NCBI GenBank assembly: GCA_017654935.2 | Contig: CM065694.1 | Coordinates: forward strand, 4,533,215 to 4,597,214 | Direction: 5' to 3' | Origin: Phymorhynchus buccinoides | Taxonomy: Eukaryota > Mollusca > Gastropoda > Neogastropoda > Raphitomidae | DNA: 64,000 nucleotides | Shown: positions 42,978-54,864 of the stretch, piece by piece | Numbering within the stretch: position 1 is the first letter of the stretch | Layout of the letters: each line of letters starts with the position of its first letter | Notes under the pieces: generated by a model | Database searches by the model: none | What the model was told of the DNA's origin: nothing | Seen by the model: only the letters and a program-made list of their open reading frames with translations | Made by a program: the position numbers and the translations under genes

Positions 42978-43560
42978 GAGCGGACTATAAGGCGATACTT
43001 TTCCCCATACTGAGACCCCTGCGCTTTATATTATGACTAATAAAATCGTAAGAAAAGAAAATAACAAAATCTTAATTTTGTGTGAAATTTGGGGGGTGCG
43101 CCTTACAGCAAGGTGTGCCTTACAGCAAGGTGTGCCTTACAGCAAGGTGTGCCTTACAGCAAGGTGTGCCTTACAGCAAGGTGTGCCTTACAGCAAGGTG
43201 TGCCTTACAGCAAGGTGTGCCTTACAGCAAGGTGTGCCTTACAGCAAGGCTTATAGCAAGGTGTGCCTTACAGCAAGGTGTGCCTTATAGCAAGGTGTGC
43301 CTTACAGCAAGGTGTGCCTTACAGCAAGGTGTGCCTTACAGCAAGGTGTGCCTTACAGCAAGGTGTGCCTTACAGCAAGGTGTGCCTTACAGCAAGGTGT
43401 GCCTTACAGCAAGGTGTGCCTTACAGCAAGGTGTGCCTTACAGCAAGGTGTGCCTTATAGCAAGGTGTGCCTTACAGCAAGGTGTGCCTTACAGCAAGGT
43501 GTGCCTTACAGCAAGGTGTGCCTTACAGCAAGGTGCGCCTTGTAGTCCCAAACATATGGT
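42978..43560 (+). mobile_element. MITE B copy expanded by an internal 17-bp array
   Basis: It starts GAGCGGACTATAAGGCGATA and ends GGTGCGCCTTGTAGTCCC. Between the normal interior and the right end, a 17-bp array has inserted, built from the element's own GTGCGCCTTA motif. Confidence 0.85.
43095..43543 (+). repeat. 17-bp minisatellite (about 27 copies)
   Basis: The unit is GTGTGCCTTACAGCAAG with a few CTTATAG variants. It lies within MITE B. Open frames such as repeating ARCALQQGVPYSKVCLT are by-products, since 17 bp cycles through all three frames. Confidence 0.96.
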
Positions 43561-44014
43561 AAATAAACAATAAACGAGAAGAAGAGAAATATCCACATAA
43601 AAACAATGGTAACTAAACGAGTAAGATCTAAAAGAAGTCACAGAGCATGCAAGGTCGGATCCAGAAAGAGGACTGACCGAGAGGAACAGACAAAGATACA
43701 GTGACCTTTTTTTATAGTTTGTGTTCATGCCCAGTGTCAATAAAAGCGCAATTCACCCAAAGTGACCAGTGATTTAAAACCATGAAGCAAGACAAAACCC
43801 AAAAATGCAGACAGCAGAAAATAAAATGGAAACAATTCATGCATGCAGGTGCAGCTACCTTCTTCATGTTTGAGCCACGACGCTGGAAGCAAAACAAAGC
43901 AGAAAATACCCAAACAATACCACCAAAAATGAACACACCTCAGTCACAAGTTTTAGTCATATACACGACTGAGTCATTTGTACACGTCTATACACCATGT
44001 TATCAACAACATAT

Positions 44015-44435
44015 GTGACCCAGCACCACAAAAGGGACATTAAGTCGCTGGGCTAGGTTCTCACAATAACCTTGCAAAGTCAAAAATCTCATTTCTTGTC
44101 AATTTTGAGTTATGGGTATTTTCGTGTTCTCTAACATCGAATCTTTCATATTTATAAAGGACAATCTTTAATAAGGTCTCTAAATGTTCTTATAAGTGCT
44201 TTAAAACGACTACGTCAATGTATTTTCTTCAGCTAGGCTAGACCTTAGACTGTGTTTTCTCAAAATGGCCGACGCTCACCCTACTAACTTTAAATGCTCA
44301 TAACTTTGGAACGGAAAACGATATGATATTGGTTCTTGTATCAATAGAAAGAGAATTGTCTGATGCTTTTAAAGGTATAATTTTATCAGAATGGCCATTT
44401 TAACACTTAATGTCCCTTTCATGGTGCTAGGTCAC
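44015..44435. mobile_element. MITE H copy, complete
   Basis: GTGACCCAGCACCACAAAAG at the left and TTTCATGGTGCTAGGTCAC at the right are inverted repeats, continuing through GGGACATTAAG / CTTAATGTCCC. A partial copy lies at 53410-53763. Confidence 0.85.
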
Positions 44436-46380
44436 GCATACACATATTCCTATACATGTCTCAGGAAATTATCCGTACTGGCAGTGGAAAGGACACACAC
44501 GTCTATGAGAAAAATAAGGTCAGGGTAATTTTGCGTGTAGACACAAAGTTATTTTGCATGAGTGCTATCAGGGTTTGACACAACATACGACGTAGCAAAA
44601 GACATACTAGTGACAGTGTTAAAATTACAGACAATGGAAATGACATGTCTCCAATCTCAATGTCATCATTAAACAAATTATCTACAGTATATATCTCAAC
44701 ACAAAAAAACCAACAAATCCAACTTTACAATTCCAAACCAGCACACTACCACTTCTAAGATAATTCTTAACATGGTGTAAGCGTATGCGTGTGTGCATGC
44801 AGTCAAGCTTGCGAGCGTGTGAAGGTTCATGCATAAGTGTGTGTGTTGGAATGCACACACATGCTAACATTTGTGCAAGTTATTTGAGTAAAAGCGCATG
44901 ATGCAAGTCTTATTCATTAAGAAGCAATTAGGCCAAAATTTAAAAAAATCAAATAATTGAGATATTCAACAAATTAGTGAACAAAAATGCAGACTCGAGT
45001 CAAAGTAAACATTTGAACAAGAATTTAAAATATGTTAATTTTTTTAAAATAAAAAGCAAAATAAAATCTGAAGCAAAAAAAGTATATCAGTATGCAAGAG
45101 TATCCCAAGCAGTTTCTATGCAATTAATAATACACATTCAGATTCATTCTACCTTGTTAATGATACTTATTCAGATTAGGTTTCTGTTATGTTAATGATA
45201 CACATGTAGATTGTAATTTGCATACATGAACATGACACACCGAAGCAAGACAACGAAACATACGTCACACACCACCACAGAGTTGCATTATTATCTTTAC
45301 AATCTATCAACAATAACGATTTTTTAAAAGACGACAACAACAGTAATCCCTCACTTAAGACTACTCCAACTGTTTGTGAGGCATGAGGTACGTTTTAAAG
45401 AGACATCTGTAACGTTGGGATTGAAAAGCTCATTTCCGTCTCTTTCTATCGCTTTTTACTATTCAATCATTCATTCAAATTTGTGTGGGAAAACCAATTT
45501 ATGAAGATTTAAGTCAAAGATTTGGCACAACATAATCTATTTTGTATATGATATGTTTATGAGAGTAAAAATCTTGCAAGTAATACAATTTGTTCCATCA
45601 AAATGATTCAGATAAAAAATTCTCAAAATCAATCTTTTTTACTATCATTAGCATTTTGGAAAACCCCCCAAAACTTAATGAACAAAAAGAAATGACATGG
45701 CAAAACGTTTTGTTAACCACTTAAGTGCTTTGCAATCCCAAAATTGTGAGCTAAACATAAAAAAGAACTTGTAAATTAATTCATAAATGTAAAAAAAAGA
45801 CAATAATTCAAATTAAAAAAATTAATAAAAAAACAAATAAACTGACTGCTATGAAAATAGAATCAGGGTACTAGACTAGATTTACCTGGTCCTCCTTCAA
45901 TTTTGCCTGTGTTAAGGATTCAGATAATAGATGAGAGCATAGGCATGATGTCAGGAACACACACAAACAAGTTTTTCTAGCTTGTGCGCATGCATACAGG
46001 GACACACACACATGCATGCAGACACACGCACAAATATATATATGCACAAACACACACGTGCAAAAACCATAATAAAGATATTATTATATGATTTCACTTA
46101 TGTTACCATTCTAAATCTAGAATGAAAATCCTTTTTTTATTATCAATTCATCATACTGACAGCCATAGAAATTTTGACTTTAAAAAAAAAAATGCAGTTT
46201 ATAACAAGAACTGGAAACAAGGAACACACACAGCAACGCAGACACCCTGCAATACAAATGATGCAATGTGCAAAGCGTGGTAAGCACACACACAGTAAAT
46301 ATGCCAGTGTGCAAAACTCTCAGCAGAGAAGCAAAGGACTTTTAGTTTCATTGGTGCACCGACTCGTTCAAAATACACAT
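44436..46380. other. Long AT-rich intron segment, no feature recognised
   Basis: Only short CA/CATG-rich stretches (about 44770-44870 and 45990-46065) stand out. No supported exon or element is seen. Confidence 0.45.
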
Positions 46381-46384
46381 CCAG

Positions 46385-47187
46385 ACCTGTTTACCCTTAT
46401 AATGAAAAACCCGGAATTTGCCACCAAAAAACCCGGAATTTGCCCCCCCAAAAACCGGATCTGTACACGACTCGCGATAAAGCGGTTTCTTGTTCTTCTC
46501 CTTTCCGCGAAAATCAGGGTCGATTTTCAATATTGTGATGATTTCTTGGCTCAATTTTGCCAGAAAAGTTTTATTAGTAAATTCAGTCACTAATTCTTAG
46601 TCAATTTTAGTATAAAACAAGCTGGAAAAAGCAAAATACCTGGAAATGTCCACGATGGGACAGAGAAAAATCACTCGGCCGCGGATCGGCAAATGCTAAG
46701 CTGCAACTTGGCGCCATCGCGATCAATTTTGACTTCATTTTCCGTTGAAAACTTCAAAATTCTCACATCATCGTATTTTCCAGTGATAATATAATCTAAA
46801 TTGACTCATTTCAAGCCCTAATTACAATCTCTACCATTAAAAAAACTGCCTGGAAAGCTCTTCGAATCGACAGTAAAAGTCTGGCCGCCATTTGCTCAGT
46901 CCCGAAATAGATCGACCAAAATAAAAACATTATTTCGCCCCTTTAACCAATGAAAATGCAGCATTTAATGCATGTGACGTCAAGCACAACCCCTTTTCTG
47001 ATGACGTGGCGTGTTAGGTACACGTTTCGGTCAACCCTTGCATCTTTTCCTACAAACGGAAACAAATAATAGACGGTTTTTCGAAATCCCGGAATTTTCA
47101 GCGTTCACCCGGAATTTACTATTTTACCCGGAATTTTAGCAAATTTCCGGAATAATTCTGGCTAAACCGGAATGGTAAACAGGTCTG
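46385..47187. mobile_element. Non-autonomous DNA transposon, about 0.8 kb
   Basis: The exact 14-bp inverted ends CAGACCTGTTTACC and GGTAAACAGGTCTG bound the element. Sub-terminal repeats of CCGGAATTT lie near both ends. The flanks CACATC and CACATG suggest a short target duplication. No transposase ORF is seen. Confidence 0.75.
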
Positions 47188-48316
47188 CACATGAGTTGCT
47201 GGTTAAAAAGTGCCATGTTAACACATACAAGGTTTTGAATAGTCATCATCACACAGCTATGCACATGAATGCAAAGCAGCAAACGACCTCAATGGGGTTT
47301 GTACCATGTTTCTAATGTGGACTCATATTTTTTCCAGTCAATGCTAAAAATCTAAAATAACAGCTGGCTTATCCGCTAGTGATTATTTTTGTAGTTTCTT
47401 TTTGAAACGGTGCAGATTCATTTTGATCCTTATGCTAATAGTTTTGCAAGGGTCCTATTCTGCCACATTTGTGGTGGAAAATGTCCCACAGTAAAAGAAA
47501 CTGTGTGGGTATTTAAAAGCGCAAATTAAAAGCTGAATTTGGAGATCAGAGAAAGCGACGTATCATTAAATATGAAACTTTTCACTTTTATTTCTTTACT
47601 TTTTACAGTTGAAACAAAGTATTTTGAAGGGACAAGAATTAAGGAATAAAGAGGCAAACCTATTTCTGTTAAGGTCATGAAAAAAGGTAAACTTATAATT
47701 AATATAAATTCTGCTTAATTTCATCTCGCAAAGATGCAGATCAGAAAGTACACATTTTCTATGATACAAACCCACAATACAATTCTGTTGAAGGTTTTTT
47801 TTTATATGGTTCATGTCTTAACCGTCAACATAAAGCATTAAAAAGCAGCTAAATTTCAAATAAGAACATGTAACCAACACCTAATCAATTGTAAGCCTTT
47901 GGACACATATACCTATAATACGTTTTCCTGCAACTCCATATGATCACCTCTACCAGATGCAAAATACTTAGATAACAGTCATGAAAGAAGAAAAAAACGG
48001 AAGTTTATTCCTACACGAACACACACACAAAACCGCAAACATGACGGGGATGTCTAAAGAACAACTTGCCAAAACATTATAAGCAATGACTCTTGACAGA
48101 TGACGTTAAAGACCCACAAGATCACGTGTCAAAATCACGGGCTTCACGTGTTTTCCCTCTTATAGCTGGTAAGAAATCTTGTTTTGACTCCCATACAAAT
48201 GCCCCCAAATTCGAAACGAAACCTCATTTCAAAGAGCAGCCTGAATTTGAAGTTTGGGGAATTTGAATGTGGGTCACAGATATCCAGAAAAAACCAAGGT
48301 GGGTGGGTCAGTGGGT
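47188..48316. other. Intron segment, no feature recognised
   Basis: AT-rich sequence. The stretch GTTTTCCCTCTTATAGCTGG at 48149 also occurs in reverse near 53345, so an older shared repeat may be present. Confidence 0.4.
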
Positions 48317-48548
48317 CTTTAACCCTTTCGCCGCCAGCCATTTTTCAGCCAAAAAATACCATTAAACTTAACCAGGTAGAGAAAAACAAATATCTGCAAC
48401 ATTGGGAATTTCTCTATGACGTTTAACATCAGGCCTATCCTTACCTCCCAAAATAAAGAAAATAGGGTCTTTGGATAACAGGCCCTGATTTGATGCATTT
48501 TAGTGACATGGGTGTTAAACCATTGTGGTGCACATATGCGACATAAGG
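48317..48548 (-). mobile_element. MITE E copy, reverse
   Basis: It starts TTAACCCTTTCGCCGCCAG and shares TTTGATGCATTTTAGTGACA with the other copies. The far end is degraded. Confidence 0.75.
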
Positions 48549-48631
48549 ACAATTGATACACAATGCAAATTTTACAAACTTTGAAACAAACCACCTTCCA
48601 CTACTACTACTACCACCACAAGTCTGCTCAC

Positions 48632-48867
48632 CTCGGCCTCCGCCTGTTTCTGCATGCGCTCGTTCTCCTCAATCTCTCTCTCCAGCTCATGCATCCTCTC
48701 GATGGCGGCCTTGAGGGGCCCGCAGCGCCGCGTGTACTCCACGATGGCGATGGTGTACTGCACCAGGGTGGCGCAGTCCTCGCTGGAGTACTTGGCCCCA
48801 GAGATGCTGATGCCGCTGTTCCGCCCCTGGGGGGAGGCCGACCTCTTGATGGCCATGAACTGCTTCT
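48632..48867 (-). CDS. Dynein heavy chain exon 5: end of microtubule-binding domain and start of CC2
   Basis: It encodes window residues 174-252. KYSSEDCATLVQYTIAIVEY corresponds to the last microtubule-binding-domain helices, and RRCGPLKAAIERMHELEREI starts stalk coil CC2. The usual Trp of the LCxWV-type motif is Gln-Tyr here. The acceptor is GCTACCACAG|AG and the donor is GCCGAG|GTGAGC (phase 0). Confidence 0.95.
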
Positions 48868-48904
48868 CTGTGGTAGCACGCAAACAGATTTATTTATTTT
48901 TGTA

Positions 48905-49126
48905 TGAGGTACTTTATAGTCACATAAGCATCTCTGTGAAAATCGGGTTGCTCCCACCTAGAGAGCGCTACACAGCCAGAGGCGTGCCACCCATTTTAAA
49001 AAAATTTGTGCATGCGATTTTGTGTGTGATTGATGAGGAAGGAAAGGGAGGGTGGGTAAATTTTGCCCAAATGACAACTTTTTCGTTGCCACTGGGTTTA
49101 ACGTGTGCTAAGTGCATGGGCACATG

Positions 49127-49157
<31 letters not shown>

Positions 49158-49272
49158 TCCACATTCAGACCGCAAGGCCTAGTGCAAAGTGAGAGGAAAA
49201 ATCCCCTGTACCCAGTCAAACTCGGGTTTACCTGACACGAAGCGACCGCGTTACCACTGTACCACTCTACAC
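48905..49272 (-). mobile_element. SINE A copy, reverse, near full length
   Basis: GTACTTTATAGTCACATAAG lies at the tail end. The head reads AGTGGTACAGTGGTAACGCG on the minus strand, with a degraded B box. Confidence 0.8.
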
Positions 49273-49307
49273 AGAGGGAAAGGTGATGCGGTCGGAACCA
49301 GCTGCTA

Positions 49308-49772
49308 CAATTTTCAGACTGTAAGGCGCATGTCCCCAATTTTAGACAAAATTCAGATTTTGTTACTATATTTTCTTACTATTTTAACAGTCACATTACC
49401 CCCTGTGGGGATACCGGGGGTCTTTTGCATAAATAGTTCTCCCACCTTCTGGAAGTTCTGTGCTTGTAACTTCCTCTAATCTGTCACTCTCGCTGACTGC
49501 CTTTTCCCTTTGCTTACTGTCATCTACTATCTTTCTGCCTTACCGGGTCCATTCTCCTGCCTTTGTTCACGAAACACTTTCAACAAGATTTCCTCTAGCC
49601 GAAGTCGGACTTGCTGGGCCTATTTCTTAGTTAGGCGCATAACGCATCTGCGCTCATAATTGACAGGAAACTGTCTGAGCGACCGAAGAAGAAGAAGAAT
49701 CAGTCACATTATAAGGAGAAGGGGTCTGAGTCGTGGAAAAAAGCATCGCCTTATAGTCCAGAAAATATGGCA
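49308..49772 (+). mobile_element. MITE B copy interrupted by SINE C
   Basis: The left part (CAGACTGTAAGGCGCATG) runs to 49398 and the right part (CAGTCACATTATAAGG onwards) resumes at 49701. Together they match the uninterrupted copy at 4704-4876. Confidence 0.88.
49399..49700 (+). mobile_element. SINE C insertion with 11-bp target duplication
   Basis: The insertion is bounded by CAGTCACATTA on both sides (49388-49398 and 49701-49711). This defines the SINE as a unit of about 302 bp from CCCCCTGTGGGGATACC to an AGAAGAAGAAT tail. Confidence 0.9.
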
Positions 49773-50130
49773 ACTCAAAAAATGGTACCACAAAAAATTA
49801 AATAATTCGTAATAATTTCTGGTTATGAAAAGAACATGAACCAAGCCATTCTTTTCTACTTTTGTTTTGTTTTTTTGTTTCGTTTTTATGGACTCGAAGT
49901 AAGAACCACACAAAATATGAACACACACAGAGTCAGAAAGTATATTCTCTCAAAAGAACTGTTACTGGTTGTTTTTTTCAAAATATCTGCAATTTTGAAA
50001 TAAAATTTCAGTTGTTTCAAATTTGACATACCAGATTTCCACTGTCTGTGACTTGTGAAAAGTAATAAATAAAGGCAATAAATCAATGAAAATGGTATGC
50101 AAAGAATGCAATGCATAAGCGTGAAAATCT

Positions 50131-50272
50131 GTTTAACGTCCTCCGGTCTGGAACAGACACATATGGGACATTAGTAGATATAAAGATGGTGGGAATGATA
50201 CTGGAGGCAATGCCCGAGGGCAGTGCAACACCAGGAAAGTCCCGAATTTTTTACAATACAGATATGTATATT
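50131..50272 (+). mobile_element. Dispersed 130-bp repeat, copy 5
   Basis: GTCCTCCGGTCTGGAACAGA, AAAGATGGTGGGAATGATAC and GGCAGTGCAACACCAGGAAA make this the best-preserved copy. Confidence 0.75.
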
Positions 50273-50657
50273 ACAATATTGGCATATGCTTTTTCATTAC
50301 TGAATTCTATTGCCTTTCTCTTTCTATACTAAGACAGAAGAATGAGCAAAATACAATAACAAAACTTTTGTAGCCTGTTGATATTAGGAAATAGACATGT
50401 AATTTTCAAATTGTTAAAAACGAACTTGGCAATATATCATTTTTTTTCAAATAATAAGAGGCAGTCGGTTGACTATATCAACATAATCTTCAACCTGATG
50501 AAGGCGGCCAATTTTTTAAGAAGAAAACTGAGAAAGCAGTTGTCAGGTAGGTATCTGACAAACAAATCATCTCCCTTGCAAATGAAAATGTGGGTAATGC
50601 CACGAAGTCAAACCAAAATGTTCGCATTAAAATTCGACTGACTTATGTCTCACAAAC

Positions 50658-50738
50658 CTGAGGCGTTTTCCAGCATAGTTCCCTCCCCTGTCACGCCCAG
50701 TTGTCCATCTTTGCTCACCACCAAGTAGCTCTCCACAG
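50658..50738 (-). CDS. Dynein heavy chain exon 4: microtubule-binding domain
   Basis: This 81-base exon encodes window residues 147-173 (starting AVESYLVVSKDGQLG). The acceptor is GCTTTTCCAG|CTGTGG and the donor is GCCTCAG|GTTTGTG. Phases join both neighbours. The acceptor and first seven coding bases are copied about 20 times upstream in the gene (50739-51497). Confidence 0.88.
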
Positions 50739-51497
50739 CTGGAAAAGCAAACAGTAAGTCAGGTACAATCCACAGCTGGAAACAGTCAGGTACAATCCAC
50801 AGCTGGAAACACAAACACTAAGTCAGGTACAATCCACAGCTGGAAACACAAACAGTAAGTCAGGTACAATCCACAGTACAATCCACAGTTGGAAACACAA
50901 ACAGTAAGTCAGGTACAATCCACAGTTGGAAACACAAACAGTAAGTCAGGTACAATCCACAGTTGGAAACACAAACAGTAAGTCAGGTACAATCCACAGT
51001 TGGAAACACAAACAGTAAGTCAGGTACAATCCACAGCAGGAAACACAAACTGTAAGTCAGGTACAATCCACAGCTGGAAACAGTCAGGCACAATCCACAG
51101 CAGGAAACAGTCAGGCACAATCCACAGCAGGAAACAGTCAGGTACAATCCACAGCTGGAAACACAAACACTAAGTCAGGTACAACCAACAGCAGGAAACA
51201 CCAACAGTAAGTCAGGTACAATCCACAGCTGGAAACACAAACAGTAAGTCAGGTACAATCCACAGCTGGAAACAGTCAGGTACAATCCACAGCTGGAAAC
51301 ACAAACACTAAGTCAGGTACAATCTACAGCTGGAAACACCAACAGTAAGTCAGGTACAACCAACAGCAGGAAACACCAACAGTAAGTCAGGTACAATCCA
51401 CAGCTGGAAACACAAACAGTAAGTCAGGTACAATCCACAGCTGGAAACAGTCAGGTACAATCCACAGCTGGAAACACAAACAGTAAGTCAGGTACAA
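50739..51497 (-). repeat. Acceptor-edge array of exon 4 (about 20 copies, 28-38 bp)
   Basis: The minus-strand unit is CTTACTGTTTGTGTTTCCAG|CTGTGGA, the acceptor with the first seven coding bases, plus TTGTACCTGA. Long (38-bp) and short (28-bp, lacking the AAACACTA part) units alternate in blocks, so multi-unit duplications have occurred. Confidence 0.92.
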
Positions 51498-51525
51498 TAT
51501 TCTATTTGTAATAAGGCCTTTTAGT

Positions 51526-51690
51526 TGTTGTTGTTGTTCCCTGGCTGAAAGACTCCAAGGATCATCCCAACAGCCGAAGCACTTGAACACTATGGTACAA
51601 AGGCACCAGCTAGGGATGAGAACATTACGTGCGTGACCGTTTTTGATTACCCCGCCATGTGCGCAGCCACACTCCGACTTCGGAGGAGTG
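51526..51690 (-). mobile_element. SINE O copy, reverse
   Basis: A TTGTTGTTG run is followed by CTGGCTGAAAGACTCCAAGG, CAACAGCCGAAGCACTTGAA and GCAGCCACACTCCGACTTCG. A MITE E fragment follows at 51690-51765. Confidence 0.75.
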
Positions 51691-51885
51691 CCTTTTAGTG
51701 ACATGGGGGTCAATCGGTGTGGTGCAGATTGAAATGCGACATTGGCAGCGAAAGGCTAAAACCCAGTATGAACGTGTAAACATACAATAGAACATGAATA
51801 TTATAAGTGATTGTAATCGCTGTTACTGTTGATGTACGGTCATCATCCCTCGGGACGAACAACAACAACAACAGTGCTGGAGAAA

Positions 51886-52992
51886 ACCCTCACCCACCCC
51901 AGAACCCAAGTTCCTCATTTTCCAAACCTCACCCACCCCAGAACCCAAGTTACTGTTTTCCAAACTTCACCCACCCCAGAACCCAAGTTACTGTTTTCCA
52001 AACCTCACCCACCCCAGAACCCAAGTTACTCGTTTTCCAAACCTCACCCACCCCAGAACCCAAGTTACTGTTTTCCAAACCTCACCCACCCCAGAACCCA
52101 AGTTACTCGTTTTCCAAACCTCACCCACCCCAGAACCCAAGTTACTGTTTTCCAAACCTCACCCACCCCAGAACCCAAGTTACTCGTTTTCCAAACCTCA
52201 CCCACCCCAGAACCCAAGTTACTGTTTTCCAAACCTCACCCACCCCAGAACCCAAGTTACTCGTTTTCCAAACCTCACCCACCCCAGAACCCAAGTTACT
52301 GTTTTCCAAACCTCACCCACCCCAGAACCCAAGTTACTGTTTTCCAAACCTCACCCACCCCAGAACCCAAGTTCCTCATTTTCCAAACCTCACCCACCCC
52401 AGAACCCAAGTTACTGTTTTCCAAACCTCACCCACCCCAGAACCCAAGTTACTCGTTTTCCAAACCTCACCCACCCCAGAACCCAAGTTACTGTTTTCCA
52501 AACCTCACCCACCCCAGAACCCAAGTTACTCGTTTTCCAAACCTCACCCACCCCAGAACCCAAGTTACTGTTTTCCAAACCTCACCCACCCCAGAACCCA
52601 AGTTACTGTTTTCCAAACCTCACCCACCCCAGAACCCAAGTTACTGTTTTCCAAACCTCACCCACCCCAGAACCCAAGTTACTGTTTTCCAAACCTCACC
52701 CACCCCAGAACCCAAGTTACTGTTTTCCAAACCTCACCCACCCCAGAACCCAAGTTACTGTTTTCCAAACCTCACCCACCCCAGAACCCAAGTTCCTGGT
52801 TTTCCAAACCTCACCCACCCCAGAACCCAAGTTACTCGTTTTCCAAACCTCACCCACCCCAGAACCCAAGTTACTGTTTTCCAAACCTCACCCACCCCAG
52901 AACCCAAGTTACTGTTTTCCAAACCTCACCCATCCCAGAACCCAAGTTACTCATTTTCCAAACCTCACCCACCCCAGAACCCAAGTTCCTGT
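51886..52992 (-). repeat. Minisatellite beyond the donor of exon 3 (about 29 copies, 38/39 bp)
   Basis: The unit CTCACCCACCCCAGAACCCA plus AGTTACTGTTTTCCAAAC alternates between 38 and 39 bp (TACTG versus TACTCG). It starts about 15 bp beyond the exon 3 donor but contains no recognisable exon bases. Plus-strand ORFs of about 450-500 codons here reflect the repeat, not a gene. Confidence 0.95.
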
Positions 52993-53005
52993 GCTCCACA
53001 CATAC

Positions 53006-53146
53006 CTTGCAGGACATCGGAGGGCAGGCCGTCCTCCCAGGACACGTTGTGCAGCATGTCCACGAACTTGGTGGACTCGGTCATCGTCTGCTGCATGCTC
53101 TTCCACTGGGCGCGGTCAAAGCGCTCGCTGTCCTTTGCCTGCTTGG
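53006..53146 (-). CDS. Dynein heavy chain exon 3: microtubule-binding domain
   Basis: It encodes window residues 100-146, including WKSMQQTMTESTKFVDML and WEDGLPSDVLQ. These fit the helices that follow the W-K-x-A/M segment in dynein microtubule-binding domains. The acceptor is TTGAACAG|CC and the donor is CTGCAAG|GTATGTG. A 38/39-bp minisatellite (51886-52992) begins immediately beyond the donor. Confidence 0.93.
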
Positions 53147-53203
53147 CTGTTCAAGAAAGGGAGGAAAATAAAACAGTCTGCATTAGTTACACATATGCTT
53201 ACC

Positions 53204-53290
53204 GTAATTCGCGGACTATAAGCCGCAACCTTTTTTTTGAAACCCCCCCCCCCCCCTTGTGGCTAGTACAGTGCCGCGGCTTAAAGACCC
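53204..53290 (+). mobile_element. Short element with CGCGGACTATAAGCCGC head
   Basis: TACCGTAATTCGCGGACTAT at the left and GCCGCGGCTTAAAGA at the right suggest a relative of MITE B with a poly(T/C) interior. Confidence 0.5.
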
Positions 53291-53409
53291 CCCACGTCAC
53301 GTGTCACATTCCCTCTTATGCTAGGAAGATTTATTAAGATTTCTTACCAGCTATAAGAGGGAAAACACGTGAAAACCATGATTTTGACACATGACGTGGT
53401 GGGTCTTTA

Positions 53410-53763
53410 AACGTTACTGAAATAAATCTCATTTATTGTGAATTTTGAGTTATGGGTATTTTTGTGTTCTCTAACATCTTATCTTTCATATTTATCAAGG
53501 ATAATCTTTAATATGGTCTTAAAAGTGTTTTAAAATGAGTAGGTCAACACATTTTCTTTAGCTAAGCTAGAGTTATAGACTGTTTTCTCAAAATGGCTGA
53601 CGTTCACTCTACTAACCTTAAATGCTCATAACTCTGGAATGAAAAAAGATACAAGAATGGTCCTTGTATCATTAGAAAGAGAATTGTCTGAAGTTTTCAA
53701 TTGTATACTTTTCTAGGCATGGTCAGTTTGACAATGTCCTTTTGGTGGTGCTAGGTCACATAT
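53410..53763. mobile_element. MITE H copy, partial
   Basis: GAGTTATGGGTATTTTTGTG, TCTCAAAATGGCTGACG and TGGTGCTAGGTCACATA match 44015-44435. The left end is lost. Confidence 0.8.
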
Positions 53764-54198
53764 ATCGTCTAAAACACCTATTATGACTTCTTTGAAAATT
53801 TATAAGAATACATGGAAAGGTTGAATGAAATGCATGAATGTTTAAACATGCAAAATAACATTTCAACAAGTGACTTTCATTCTAACCATGTATGCAATGC
53901 AAATGTGAGCGTGTGAATGTGAGACTTTGAGAGAGAATGAAAAACTTCATTTAAGAAGGATGAAGATTTTAGGCAATGCCTATTCTTACAATCTGTCCTT
54001 GGACAAAACAAAACAATTAAAATTTGACTACAAATGTGAAAGAGAAAGAAAAAAATCCCTTCAAGCAAGAAACACATTTGAACACATAAACGTCTACACC
54101 TGCACACACACACACTCTCTCTCTCTCTCTCTCTTATACATAGTATAGAGTACAGGAATACCAACATAGTAAAAGAGAGAGAGAGAGGGTATGTGTGT

Positions 54199-54241
<43 letters not shown>

Positions 54242-54819
54242 CGTGTGTGTGTGTGTGTGTTGTGTGTGTGTTTTCTTGTATCTGTATCTGTGTGAAGGCA
54301 TGTGCACATGTATGCATGTTTTTGTATATTAATGTGGGTTTTTTTAGGGTTTTTTTCCACTACAACTACAATCAAATATACAGTGAAAATCTGGTAAGTC
54401 AAAATTGAAAGACTGAAAGTTTATTTTGCGATAGCCAATATTTTAAGATTAAAAAAAGTCAATTAGAAGGATCAAAATTTGAGACAATATCCCATTACTT
54501 ATAATAACCGTTTTTGATTGACAACTGATTTTCACGGTAAACCTATTGACATTGAGGTCAAAGCAACCACACAAGCATTCAAACATATAATTCATCAAAT
54601 AAAGCAATGGTGAATCAGCGTATGAGACAAGGACAGAATCAACCAATTGGCAATCAATAATTTACAAACATTCAAGAGAGAAAAAAACAAGTAGAACACC
54701 GGAGAAACAAAAACACACTAAACACAGGAATATTGTGTGCAACAAAAGCACAGATACAATTAAAGAGAGTGTGTGTGTGTGCGTGCGTGTGTGTGTGTGT
54801 GCGTGTGTGTGTGTGTGTG

Positions 54820-54864
<45 letters not shown>

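Noticed and set aside
43033..43573. ORFs of ARCALQQGVPYSKVCLT repeats
   Set aside because: A 17-bp repeat passing through all frames, so one protein repeat per 51 bp is automatic.
51807..53337. Plus-strand ORFs of 454 and 502 codons (repeating PHPPQNPSY / THPRTQVT / SPTPEPKL)
   Set aside because: They are read across a 38/39-bp minisatellite; several frames stay open because the unit lacks stops. The region is an intron of the minus-strand dynein gene and has no independent start, domain or splice support.
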